Shown piece by piece: positions 26,113 to 33,838 of a stretch of DNA of 35,245 nucleotides. The stretch covers positions 1 to 35,245 of the forward strand of contig WSNO01000026.1 of NCBI GenBank assembly GCA_009773415.1, read 5' to 3'. A program made the translations under genes and the position numbers. The notes below the pieces were generated by a model. That model worked only from the letters and a program-made list of their open reading frames with translations, did no database searches and was not told the origin of the DNA. The stretch's first letter is position 1; each line of letters starts with the position of its first letter. The DNA is from Nitrospirota bacterium. GTDB taxonomy: Bacteria; Nitrospirota; Thermodesulfovibrionia; Thermodesulfovibrionales; Dissulfurispiraceae.

Positions 26113-26955
26113 TTACCCCGTTAAACTCTCTTTCTGCGCCTCGAAATCAACGCTGAACTGCTGCTGAATTTCCTCGAAGCGTCCCCTGCTCAATCCCACA
26201 CTGTCGAGGTATATTTCCCCGGCATGGGGACCGGCCAAGCCGATTCCAAGGCTGTTCACCAGTGCGTCAGCCACGCCGACAATCTGGCAGAGCGACTCGA
26301 ATGTTGTGTCGGCATAGTCAGGAAGCACCGTGCTGTGGTGAAACTCTATAACCGTCTCTATGTTTTTGGGCAGTTTCCACTTGCGCGCTATAAAACCTCC
26401 GACAGTGCAGTGATTGAACCCAAGCAGCGCATCCTCGACTTCAACGAATGCACCAGCGCCCTGGTAGACATTTTCGACCACCATCGAATAGCGATCCGGA
26501 ATATTGTTATTGAGGATGGTCTTTCCGATGTCGTGAATCAGCCCTGCCATAAGCGCTTCATCAGAAGCTGCAAGCCGGGTCTCTTTCGCCAGCATGGAGG
26601 CTGCCATCGAGACACCGAGGCTGTGCTCCCAAAGCTTCTGCTCAAAAAGACCGAACCTGCGGTTTACATCTTTAATCGCCGCTGCCATAACGAGCGAAAA
26701 CATAGTCCTGACCCCGATCAGCAGAAGCGAACTGGAAATGGAATCCACATTTCGGTTTCTGCCGTAAAAAGGGGAGTTCGCCATTTTGAGGACGCGGGAG
26801 GAAAAAGCCTGATCCTTTTCAATGGTTTTTTCGAGCTCATCCAGAGAGAGGTTCTCGTCTTTCACCATCTGAAGCACCTTGGCGGCAACAGCAGGCAGAC
26901 TGGGAATATCTCCCGTCGCGAGAATAATTTTTTCGAATTCACTGTCGTGTGCCAT
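26113..26955 (-). CDS. HDOD-domain signalling protein
   Basis: HDOD proteins are degenerate relatives of HD phosphohydrolases found in bacterial signalling. I start it at the ATG at 26955 (MAHDSEFEKIILATGDIPSLPAVAAKVLQMV, quoted for residues 1-20 and on), giving 280 residues; the longer frame from 27099 adds an unconserved-looking stretch. The core contains AGLIHDIGKTIL, a full HD-type motif, and FHHSTVLPDY. No receiver or output domain is attached. There is no Shine-Dalgarno, and a TATAAT lies only 10 bases upstream of the ATG, so the mRNA may be nearly leaderless. It diverges from hpt. Confidence 0.85.
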   Translation of the reverse strand: MAHDSEFEKIILATGDIPSLPAVAAKVLQMVKDENLSLDELEKTIEKDQAFSSRVLKMANSPFYGRNRNVDSISSSLLLIGVRTMFSLVMAAAIKDVNRRFGLFEQKLWEHSLGVSMAASMLAKETRLAASDEALMAGLIHDIGKTILNNNIPDRYSMVVENVYQGAGAFVEVEDALLGFNHCTVGGFIARKWKLPKNIETVIEFHHSTVLPDYADTTFESLCQIVGVADALVNSLGIGLAGPHAGEIYLDSVGLSRGRFEEIQQQFSVDFEAQKESLTG

Positions 26956-26965
26956 GGTGTAATGT

Positions 26966-26971
26966 ATTATA
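26966..26971 (-). promoter_or_regulatory. -10 element giving a near-leaderless HDOD mRNA
   Basis: TATAAT on the minus strand (26971-26966) ends 10 bases before the HDOD ATG, so transcription should start about three or four bases upstream of the start codon. No good -35 is visible at 16-18 bases. Confidence 0.45.
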
Positions 26972-27114
26972 CTATACGCATGAAATGCTCTCTGCGCATG
27001 ATGCAGGTTTTCAAAAAACCATCCGGACGATTGCAGCGCTGCGACTCCTGCTGAAATTTGATAGTCAGAATTATTCCGATGCTCCGTTCTGCGCTTCATA
27101 ACTGCTTGTCTGCC

Positions 27115-27144
27115 TTGAGAAATCTTGGGAGTGCCGGTTAATAT
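27115..27144 (+). promoter_or_regulatory. candidate promoter for hpt-queD-pmbA
   Basis: TTGAGA (27115-27120) and TAATAT (27139-27144) are 18 bases apart, about 33 bases before the hpt ATG, which has GGGAGG nearby. Confidence 0.5.
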
Positions 27145-27177
27145 AGAGAGATTTCATATTTGGGAGGATGAGACGCC

Positions 27178-27702
27178 ATGATTTTCGGCAAACCACTGCT
27201 TTCCGCAGAACAGATTCAGGATAAGGTCACAGAGCTTGCACGGCGCATTTCTGATGATTATGCCGGAAAAGAGATTCTGGCCATCGGCATCCTCAAAGGA
27301 TCATTCATGTTTTTTGCTGATCTTATCCGCGCCGTTCAGGTCCCGGTCTCAATAGATTTTATTATTGCAACAAGCTATATCAAAACAGCCTCCACCGGAA
27401 CGGTCACCGTTCATTCGGATGTCCGGGAGGATGTCGCCGGCAAGCATGTTTTGCTGATCGACGACATTGTGGATACCGGCATTTCACTAAGGCAGATTTG
27501 CGACCAGCTCCGTGCAAAAAATCCGGCCTCTCTGAAGATCTGCACACTGCTTGATAAAGAAGATAGACGGGCAGTCGATATTCCTCTCGACTATGTCGGT
27601 TTCAAGATTCCGAACCATTTTGTCGTCGGATACGGCCTTGATTTTGAAAACCATTACCGGAACCTTCCCAATATTGCCATTTTCATTAAAAAGCAATCGT
27701 AG
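27178..27702 (+). CDS. hpt: hypoxanthine phosphoribosyltransferase
   Basis: It salvages hypoxanthine (and often guanine) to nucleotides using PRPP. In 174 residues it has the expected GILKGSFMFFADLIR, then the PRPP-binding loop VLLIDDIVDTGISL (about 91-104), and the C-terminal DYVGFKIPNHFVVGYGLDF. Length and motifs are typical. GGGAGG precedes the ATG. It is followed after 25 bases by queD. Confidence 0.94.
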   Translation: MIFGKPLLSAEQIQDKVTELARRISDDYAGKEILAIGILKGSFMFFADLIRAVQVPVSIDFIIATSYIKTASTGTVTVHSDVREDVAGKHVLLIDDIVDTGISLRQICDQLRAKNPASLKICTLLDKEDRRAVDIPLDYVGFKIPNHFVVGYGLDFENHYRNLPNIAIFIKKQS

Positions 27703-27727
27703 TAAGCATTGACACAAGGAGGCAGCA

Positions 27728-28102
27728 ATGTACGAACTTATGGTGGAGTCGACGTTCTCTGCGGCTCATCAGCTCCGTGGCTATAAGGGCAAATGTGAGA
27801 ATCTGCATGGACATACCTGGCGGGTTCAGGTACATGTTTCTGCGCAAGAGCTGAATGAGATAGATCTGGCGATTGACTTTCACGATCTCAAGAAAATCGT
27901 AAGCGATGTGCTTGCACCGTTCGATCATGTCTGCATCAACAATGTATTTCCGTTTACCGAACGCAACCCTTCTTCAGAGAACCTGGCGAAATGGATTTTT
28001 GACGGCGTGAAAAAACGGCTCAGCGGCTGTCCGAACGTATTGGCATCTGCGGTTACTGTATGGGAGTCTGATACGTCGTCCGCGACATACTCTGAAGATT
28101 AA
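27728..28102 (+). CDS. queD: 6-carboxytetrahydropterin synthase QueD-like
   Basis: It belongs to the 6-pyruvoyltetrahydropterin synthase fold; bacterial members usually make 6-carboxytetrahydropterin for queuosine. In 124 residues the zinc ligands H14, H27 and H29 (AAHQL and HGH) and catalytic C23 (GKCENLHGHTW) are present, as are PFDHVCIN and WESDTSSATY near the end. AGGAGG lies just before the ATG. No other queuosine gene lies in the window, so the pathway role rests on family membership. Confidence 0.9.
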   Translation: MYELMVESTFSAAHQLRGYKGKCENLHGHTWRVQVHVSAQELNEIDLAIDFHDLKKIVSDVLAPFDHVCINNVFPFTERNPSSENLAKWIFDGVKKRLSGCPNVLASAVTVWESDTSSATYSED

Positions 28103-28112
28103 GGAGACGAAT

Positions 28113-29447
28113 GTGGATACCGGATTTGCGACACAACTGCTCGATGCTGCCCGGCGTGCAGGCGCTGAACAGGCGGAAGTCTTTCTCAAGAGCGCCACAA
28201 ACCTGAGCATTGAAGCCAAGCACCAGGCGATAGAGACGCTGGAAAAGTCGACGACCTCCGGATATTGCCTGCGGGTTATCCGAGACGGCCGTCTCGGTTT
28301 TTCGTATGCCACCGAACCGGCGGCATGGCAACGCGTTGTAGAGCTTGCAGTGGAAGCTTCCCGCCACGCGGAACCTGACGACTATAACGGACTTGCGTCA
28401 ACATCCGGATATGCCGATGTAGCAGTCTATGACGACGCTATTGCGATGTTGCCGGAAACGGATGCCATCCGCGCGGCTCTGATGATTGAAAAAGCTGCCC
28501 GCGACAGAGATCCCCGCATCACAAAAATCAGAAAAGCTGCAAGCAGTTTCACGACAGCCGAAACACGGATTCTGAGTTCGCTCGGCATCGATGTTGCCTA
28601 TCGCGCCACCGCATGCAGTGCCCAGATCATGGCAGTCGCGGAACAGCAGAGCGAAAGCCAGATGGGCTGGGATTATCAGGGAAGCAGGTTTCTGCGGGAC
28701 ATCGACTTCGTGGCCGTCGGCAGAAAGGCTGCTGACCGGGCGCTTAGTCTCTTGGGCGCTGAAAAGATCGCATCGCTGAAAGGCTCGATTGTTCTTGAGC
28801 ATTCGGTAGCTGCGGAATTTCTCGGCATACTCTCATCGGCACTCTTATCGGAATCGGTGCAGAAAAAAAAATCAATGTTCGCTGGACGCCTCGGTCAGCA
28901 GGTTATCGCCGAACGCCTCCGCATCGTTGACAGCGGGCTGATTCCCGGCAGGCTCGGCAGCCGCCCGTTTGATGACGAAGGCGTTGCCATGGCCGAAAAA
29001 ACTCTTATTGACCATGGAACCTTAAAGGGATTTCTCTATAATACCTATACTGCCCGCAAGGATGGTGTCGTATCGACCGGCAATGCGGTGCGCGGGGGGT
29101 TCAAGGGGATGCCGTCTGTTGGACCATCAAATCTTTTTCTGGATGCCGTTTCCGATGCCGATCGAGAAAAAGCGGATTCGCTCATGGAGCATATCGATAA
29201 AGGAATGGTTGTAAACGAAACGATGGGAATGCATACCGCCAATCCCATTTCGGGCGAGTTTTCGGTCGGAGTTTCCGGTCTCTGGGTTGAAGGCGGCAAG
29301 GTAGTCAGGCCCGCGAAAGAGGCGGTCATTTCTGGCAACATTCTGGACCTCTTCAAAAACGTTGCGCTGGTTGGAGACGACCTGATTTTTTATGGTAACA
29401 TAGGGGCGCCGAGTCTCCTGATAGAAGGGATAGATATCAGCGGTTAG
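28113..29447 (+). CDS. pmbA: TldE/PmbA-family metalloprotease subunit
   Basis: This protein of 444 residues belongs to the TldD/PmbA family, in which TldD and TldE (PmbA) form a heterodimeric protease acting on unfolded peptides and some modified peptides. Typical segments are ALAVEASRHAEPDDYNGL-like DPAxYNG (here EPDDYNGLAS), GRLGSRPFDDEGVAM and a C-terminal LVGDDLIFYGNIGAPSLLIEGIDISG. The start is a GTG six bases after AAGGAG. No HExxxH motif is evident, which fits the non-catalytic TldE subunit; the TldD partner must lie elsewhere. It follows queD by ten bases. Confidence 0.9.
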   Translation: MDTGFATQLLDAARRAGAEQAEVFLKSATNLSIEAKHQAIETLEKSTTSGYCLRVIRDGRLGFSYATEPAAWQRVVELAVEASRHAEPDDYNGLASTSGYADVAVYDDAIAMLPETDAIRAALMIEKAARDRDPRITKIRKAASSFTTAETRILSSLGIDVAYRATACSAQIMAVAEQQSESQMGWDYQGSRFLRDIDFVAVGRKAADRALSLLGAEKIASLKGSIVLEHSVAAEFLGILSSALLSESVQKKKSMFAGRLGQQVIAERLRIVDSGLIPGRLGSRPFDDEGVAMAEKTLIDHGTLKGFLYNTYTARKDGVVSTGNAVRGGFKGMPSVGPSNLFLDAVSDADREKADSLMEHIDKGMVVNETMGMHTANPISGEFSVGVSGLWVEGGKVVRPAKEAVISGNILDLFKNVALVGDDLIFYGNIGAPSLLIEGIDISG

Positions 29448-29519
29448 TCGCTCTATCTCTTTCTCCCGCAGCATTGCAACCTATATATAGCGTTTGAATT
29501 GAACCAAGGAGGATACTGA

Positions 29520-30677
29520 ATGGATTATTTTTTGACGGAAGAACAGATTATAATTCGGGATCTTGCCCGGCAGATCGCCCGGGAAAAGATTGTCCCTGTG
29601 CGGGCTGAGCTTGATGAAACCGGCGAGTTCCCTTGGGAAATCATCAAGGTTCTCGCCCAGTCGGACATGATGGGCATCTACATTCCGGAAGAGTACGGCG
29701 GACTGGGCAAAGGATGCCTCGAACTCTGCATTGCCGTTGAAGAAATATCCGTTGCATGTGTCGGAGTGTCCACATCGTATGCCGCCAATGCTCTCGGAAC
29801 CTTTCCGATCCTGCTATTCGGCTCTGAAGCACAGAAAAAAAAGTATCTCCCGGACATCGCCGCTGGAAAGAAACTTGTCGCCTTCGGCCTGACCGAGGCC
29901 AACGCAGGCAGTGACGCCGGCGGCATCCAGACGACTGCAAAACTCGACGGCGACCACTATGTACTGAACGGCACAAAGCAGTGGATTACCAACGGCAGCG
30001 TTGCCGACGTATACAGCATTATTGCCATTACCGATAAAACAAAGGGGCCGCGCGGAGCGTCGGCATTTATTGTTGAAAAGGGAACCCCCGGATTCAGTTT
30101 CGGCAAAAAAGAGAACAAGATGGGCATTCGCTGCTCAATCACCACAGAACTGGTTTTTGACAACTGCCGCATTCCGAAGGAAAATATTATCGCGAAAGAA
30201 GGCATGGGCTTTATAGTTACCATGAAAACACTCGATGCATCCCGCACCGGCGTTGGCGCACAGGGCCTCGGTGTCGCACAGGGCGCGTTTGACGAGGCGG
30301 TCAAGTTTGCCCGTCAGCGGATTCAGTTTGGTCATCCGGTCATCAGCTTCCAGGCGGTGCAGCATATGCTTGCCGATATGGTTATCGAAATTGAGGCTGC
30401 CCGCGCCCTCATCTATTCAGTCGCCCGGTTTATCGACAGTGGAGCCAAGGATGTTTCGAAGGAGTCCGCCGCGGCAAAAACCTTCGCCACAGATCTCGGC
30501 ATGAAGGTTACAACCAATGCGCTTCAGGTGATGGGCGGTTCAGGATATATGAAAGAGTATCCGGTCGAAAAAATGATGCGCGATGCAAAAATCCTCCAGA
30601 TTTATGAGGGGACAAACCAGATTCAGCGCAACGTTATCGGTCTGGCTATAATCAGGGAAGCAGCAAAGAAACTTTAA
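29520..30677 (+). CDS. acyl-CoA dehydrogenase (short-chain type)
   Basis: This FAD enzyme oxidises an acyl-CoA to the 2-enoyl-CoA. In 385 residues it has the N-terminal helical domain, the flavin-contact AFGLTEANAGSDAGG and KQWITNGSVADVY in the beta domain, and the C-terminal helical domain. The catalytic glutamate is at about 363 in IYEGTNQIQRN, the position seen in short-chain and butyryl-CoA enzymes. AAGGAGG precedes the ATG. The 72-base gap after pmbA contains A/T-rich TATATATAG that could hold its own promoter. No EtfAB genes are nearby. A bidirectional terminator follows. Confidence 0.93.
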   Translation: MDYFLTEEQIIIRDLARQIAREKIVPVRAELDETGEFPWEIIKVLAQSDMMGIYIPEEYGGLGKGCLELCIAVEEISVACVGVSTSYAANALGTFPILLFGSEAQKKKYLPDIAAGKKLVAFGLTEANAGSDAGGIQTTAKLDGDHYVLNGTKQWITNGSVADVYSIIAITDKTKGPRGASAFIVEKGTPGFSFGKKENKMGIRCSITTELVFDNCRIPKENIIAKEGMGFIVTMKTLDASRTGVGAQGLGVAQGAFDEAVKFARQRIQFGHPVISFQAVQHMLADMVIEIEAARALIYSVARFIDSGAKDVSKESAAAKTFATDLGMKVTTNALQVMGGSGYMKEYPVEKMMRDAKILQIYEGTNQIQRNVIGLAIIREAAKKL

Positions 30678-30694
30678 ACTTCGCGCATGACAGG

Positions 30695-30727
30695 AAAGGC
30701 GGGATGGAACTCCACCCCGCCTTTTTT
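30695..30727. terminator. bidirectional terminator between the acyl-CoA dehydrogenase and the Rrf2 gene
   Basis: AAAGGCGGG, a mismatch, TGG, AACT loop, CCA, then CCCGCCTTTTTT form a strong stem with a T-tract on the plus strand; the 5' AAA gives a shorter T-tract on the minus strand. The Rrf2 gene's stop codon (30728-30726) lies within the T-tract of the structure. Confidence 0.8.
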
Positions 30728-31124
30728 ATGAAGAACGAATGCGTTCAAATGTAACCCGTCGAAAAACCTCCTCGACCTCCTGCCGGACACGTACCCAGAA
30801 CGGATGAACCTTGCAGGTACGACTCAGATCGCACGATTTGCGGTCTTCCGTGCAGATATTCAATGCCAAAGGCCCTTCCGTCACAACCATGACATCATAA
30901 AAGCTGACTTCTTCAGGCGCTTTTGCGAGACGAAATCCACCCTTCACTCCCTGACAGGAGGTTACCAGTCCGCCACGCGCAAGCTTCTGCAGTATCTTGG
31001 CGGCAAAACTTTTCGGAATCGCCATTTCCTGAGCGATTTCCTCAACCATGACGAGATCGTCTTCACGCCCTGCCAGATAGAATAGGCACCGAATGGCATA
31101 GTCGGTTTCCCGTTTTATCTGCAT
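30726..31124 (-). CDS. Rrf2-family Fe-S transcriptional regulator, third gene of cydAB operon
   Basis: The 132-residue regulator opens with MQIKRETDYAIRCLFYLAGR and contains the winged helix (IAQEMAIPKSFAAKILQKLARGGLV) and GVKGGFRLAK wing. Cysteines C91, C98 and C104 match the three-cysteine cluster-binding region of IscR/NsrR-type proteins, so an iron-sulfur sensor of oxygen, nitric oxide or cluster status is likely. It starts six bases after cydB ends and is probably co-transcribed with cydAB. A matching palindrome lies on the cydA promoter (33557-33573), consistent with regulation of its own operon. Confidence 0.9.
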   Translation of the reverse strand: MQIKRETDYAIRCLFYLAGREDDLVMVEEIAQEMAIPKSFAAKILQKLARGGLVTSCQGVKGGFRLAKAPEEVSFYDVMVVTEGPLALNICTEDRKSCDLSRTCKVHPFWVRVRQEVEEVFRRVTFERIRSS

Positions 31125-31130
31125 AAAAAC

Positions 31131-32159
31131 CTAGTATGCATGTTTGTCCCCGGCTATCTCTTCCGCAGAAAGACGCTCACTGAAGATCCTGTATACCCAG
31201 ATTTGATAGGCAATGACAATAGGGACAAAGATCAAAGCAACCACCGTCATTATCCTCAATGTGTAAACACTGGAAGATGAGTTGAAGATGGTCAGGCTGT
31301 AAAGCGGATCGAGAGTTGACGGAATCAGGTTCGGGAAAAGTCCTGCAACTCCGGTAAATACGACCATGACAATCGTGACACAGGAGGCCGAGAATGCCTT
31401 GAACGACTCGTTCCGCCTGGCAAAATGCCCGACTGCAAGCAATGCCGCCACAGCAATCACAGGAATTACAATAAGCACCGGCGCACTGAGATAGTTGTCA
31501 TAAAGCTTTGTCGCAAACGCCGTGGCAACGAGGAATGCGACTGCAATGCCGAACAGCGGAAACCACAGCTTCATTGCCAAATTCTGAGAACGAACCATAA
31601 TGTCACCCTTGGTGCGGATTGCAAGATAGAGTCCGCCATGCACTGCAAAAAGAAGAACAAAGAGCACTCCCGTTAATAGACCATAAGGATTCAACAAAGA
31701 TAAGAGATTGCCGTGATAGCCGGCAGCATCCATCGGCAAGCCGCGGAAGATATTGCCGAACGCAACACCGAACAGCAGTGACGGGAGGAAACTGCTTACG
31801 ACAAATGCCCTGTCCCAAGCACTCTTCCATCTCTCGCCGTCGCCTTTTCCTCGAAAATCAAGCGATACTCCGCGAACGATCAACGCAAAAAGAATCAGAA
31901 GCATGGCCGTATACATATAGCTGAACATGAGCGCATATGCGGTCGGAAATGCGGCGAACGTAGCGCCGCCTGCTGTAATAAGCCAGACTTCATTGCCGTC
32001 CCAGACCGGGCCGATGGAGTTCAGAACCACACGCCGCTCAGCATCGCTTTTCGCAACAAACGGCTGAATCATCGCGACGCCGAAATCAAAGCCGTCAAGC
32101 ATAAAGTAGACCGCCCACAGAACGGCCCACAGAACAAACCAGATAATCTGATATTCCAT
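31131..32159 (-). CDS. cydB: cytochrome bd oxidase subunit II
   Basis: CydB is the second core subunit of the cytochrome bd quinol oxidase, which reduces oxygen to water with high affinity. It has 342 residues and eight or nine hydrophobic helices, starting IIWFVLWAVLWAVYFMLDGFDFG (the family opening) and containing IGPVWDGNEVWLITAGGATFAAFP. Length is typical. It starts nine bases after cydA ends and precedes the Rrf2 gene by six. Confidence 0.95.
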   Translation of the reverse strand: MEYQIIWFVLWAVLWAVYFMLDGFDFGVAMIQPFVAKSDAERRVVLNSIGPVWDGNEVWLITAGGATFAAFPTAYALMFSYMYTAMLLILFALIVRGVSLDFRGKGDGERWKSAWDRAFVVSSFLPSLLFGVAFGNIFRGLPMDAAGYHGNLLSLLNPYGLLTGVLFVLLFAVHGGLYLAIRTKGDIMVRSQNLAMKLWFPLFGIAVAFLVATAFATKLYDNYLSAPVLIVIPVIAVAALLAVGHFARRNESFKAFSASCVTIVMVVFTGVAGLFPNLIPSTLDPLYSLTIFNSSSSVYTLRIMTVVALIFVPIVIAYQIWVYRIFSERLSAEEIAGDKHAY

Positions 32160-32168
32160 GTCTTCCCC

Positions 32169-33515
32169 CTAAACCCTGGTCATCTTGACAAATTCTGTCA
32201 AATCTTCGTCAGGTCCCTTTTTTGCATATTTTTTCAGGAGATAAAAATCAATAACAGCAAGTGTGCCGTAAAGCAACGTGAACCCGATGAGCGACATGAT
32301 AACCTGTATCGGCTCCACAGACTTCGACACCCCGTCTGCAGTGCGCAGAACACCATATACCGCCCAGGGCTGACGACCAACCTCGGCAACTATCCAGCCA
32401 ATCTGCACCCCGATATAAGGGATTGGGAGCGAATAGAGCATGAGCTTCAAAAACCAGGGGTTCGCTTCCAGTTTATCCCGCATGGACAGATAGACCGCCG
32501 CCAGAGAAACAAGAATAAAGAACATGCCCATGGCTACCATCAACCGGAAACTGAGAAATGTAATCATGACCGGCGGCCTGTCCTCTTTCGGAAAATCCCG
32601 GAGTCCCTTTACCTCAGCATTCGGATCGTGAAATGCGAGCAGGCTGAGCATGTTCGGAATCGTGACCGCCTCAATCGCATTTCTTTCATTGTCAGGGTCC
32701 GGGACGACGATAAGAGGATACCCTGCCCCCTTCTTAGTTTCCCAATGAGATTCCATTGCGGCAAATTTCGTCGGCTGGACCTTGGCGATCTCCACTCCGT
32801 GAAAGTCTCCGGACCCCAGCACCAGCAGCGAGCTTGCAAGCGCTAACACCGCTGCATAACGAAAGGACACTTTGAACAACCGTACATTGCTTTTCTTCAG
32901 GATATGATATGCGGCTATTGCCATGACAAAAAATGCGCCTAGAATGTAAGCAGATGTTAGCGTATGTAAAAATTTTGTCCAGCCGTATGAGTTCGTCACC
33001 AGTGCCCAGAAATCGACCATTTCCGCTCGGCCATTCCTGAGGACATACCCTACCGGTTTCTGCATCCATCCGTTTGCAAGGAGAATCCAGAGTGCAGACA
33101 TATTTGTCGCGAAGGCAACGATAGTAATGCACCATGCGTGCAGTTTCTTGGAGATTCTGTTCCAGCCGAAAATCCAGACTCCGATGAATGTTGACTCCAG
33201 AAAAAAAGCAACCGTAGCCTCAATCGCGAGGAGCGATCCAAAAATGTCGCCAACGTATTTTGAGTACTCCGCCCAGTTCATGCCGAACTGAAACTCCAGG
33301 GTTATCCCTGTTACCACTCCAAGGGCAAAGTTGATAAGAAACAATTTACCCCAAAACTTTGTCATACGCAAATACATCTCGTCGCCTGTTTTAACATACC
33401 GCCATTCCATGTATGCAATCAGCCACGAAAGGCCCAGGGTCAGCGGCACAAAAATAAAGTGAAACGCTGCCGTGACCGCAAACTGGATTCTGCTGAGCAG
33501 TACCACATCATCCAT
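32169..33515 (-). CDS. cydA: cytochrome bd oxidase subunit I
   Basis: CydA carries the hemes and quinol site of the bd oxidase. In 448 residues the heme ligands appear at H19 (AFHFIFVP), H184 (KFLHTLTSAY) and M326 (SFRLMVAMG). The quinol-site segment HGVEIAKVQPTKFAAME is intact, and the Q-loop lacks the long E. coli insertion, so it is the short-loop form. GGGAGGA precedes the ATG. No CydX-like small gene is recognised after cydB. A promoter with an Rrf2-type operator lies about 40-75 bases upstream. Confidence 0.95.
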   Translation of the reverse strand: MDDVVLLSRIQFAVTAAFHFIFVPLTLGLSWLIAYMEWRYVKTGDEMYLRMTKFWGKLFLINFALGVVTGITLEFQFGMNWAEYSKYVGDIFGSLLAIEATVAFFLESTFIGVWIFGWNRISKKLHAWCITIVAFATNMSALWILLANGWMQKPVGYVLRNGRAEMVDFWALVTNSYGWTKFLHTLTSAYILGAFFVMAIAAYHILKKSNVRLFKVSFRYAAVLALASSLLVLGSGDFHGVEIAKVQPTKFAAMESHWETKKGAGYPLIVVPDPDNERNAIEAVTIPNMLSLLAFHDPNAEVKGLRDFPKEDRPPVMITFLSFRLMVAMGMFFILVSLAAVYLSMRDKLEANPWFLKLMLYSLPIPYIGVQIGWIVAEVGRQPWAVYGVLRTADGVSKSVEPIQVIMSLIGFTLLYGTLAVIDFYLLKKYAKKGPDEDLTEFVKMTRV

Positions 33516-33556
33516 AATCCGCTATCCTCCCTCTAAGCATTTTGAACTATCTAAAT

Positions 33557-33573
33557 AGGACTAATTTAGTCCT
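33557..33573. promoter_or_regulatory. Rrf2/IscR-type operator on the cydA promoter
   Basis: AGGACTAA, T, TTAGTCCT is a perfect 8+1+8 palindrome. Its core, GACTA then three A/T then TAGTC, resembles the core of the E. coli type 1 IscR site. It covers the -10 of the cydA promoter, so binding should block transcription. Confidence 0.7.
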
Positions 33574-33591
33574 CTTTAATGCATTTGTCAA
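33563..33591 (-). promoter_or_regulatory. promoter of cydA-cydB-rrf2
   Basis: On the minus strand TTGACA (33591-33586) and TAAATT (33568-33563) are 17 bases apart. The -35 is consensus. The -10 is inside the operator palindrome. The implied leader to the cydA ATG is about 40 bases with a strong Shine-Dalgarno. Confidence 0.7.
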
Positions 33592-33785
33592 GATTTTTTT
33601 CGCTCTGATTTTCAGACCAGAATTGTTAACGAAGAGAGAAGTGTCCTGCTTCGAACACTCCTGAATCCCGGACACGGGAATACGCAATTGCGCATCAGCC
33701 TGCCAGACCCAATCCGCAGGGCACAGGCAGGCATCAGCTCCTTTTCGGCAAACAGACGCTCACTGTCTTGTCATCTCTGGCACGC

Positions 33786-33838
33786 AAAAAACTGAGCCAG
33801 CTCAAAAATCATCCCGCATGGTTCTTACCTTGCGGGAT
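33786..33838 (-). terminator. tandem terminator hairpins after the truncated beta-rich protein
   Basis: On the minus strand ATCCCGCA and TGCGGGAT form a stem (33838-33811) that encloses the gene's stop codon and is followed by a five-T run. A second small hairpin (TGAGC, TG, GCTCA) follows with six T at 33791-33786. Together they should end transcription before the cydA promoter. The rest of 33592-33785 holds only short inverted repeats (TCCCG-GACA-CGGGA near 33667 and CGCAATTGCG near 33683) and no gene. Confidence 0.65.

Noticed and set aside
26224-27054. A 276-codon plus-strand frame antisense to the HDOD gene
   Set aside because: The HDOD motifs on the minus strand are clear; the antisense product has no family features.
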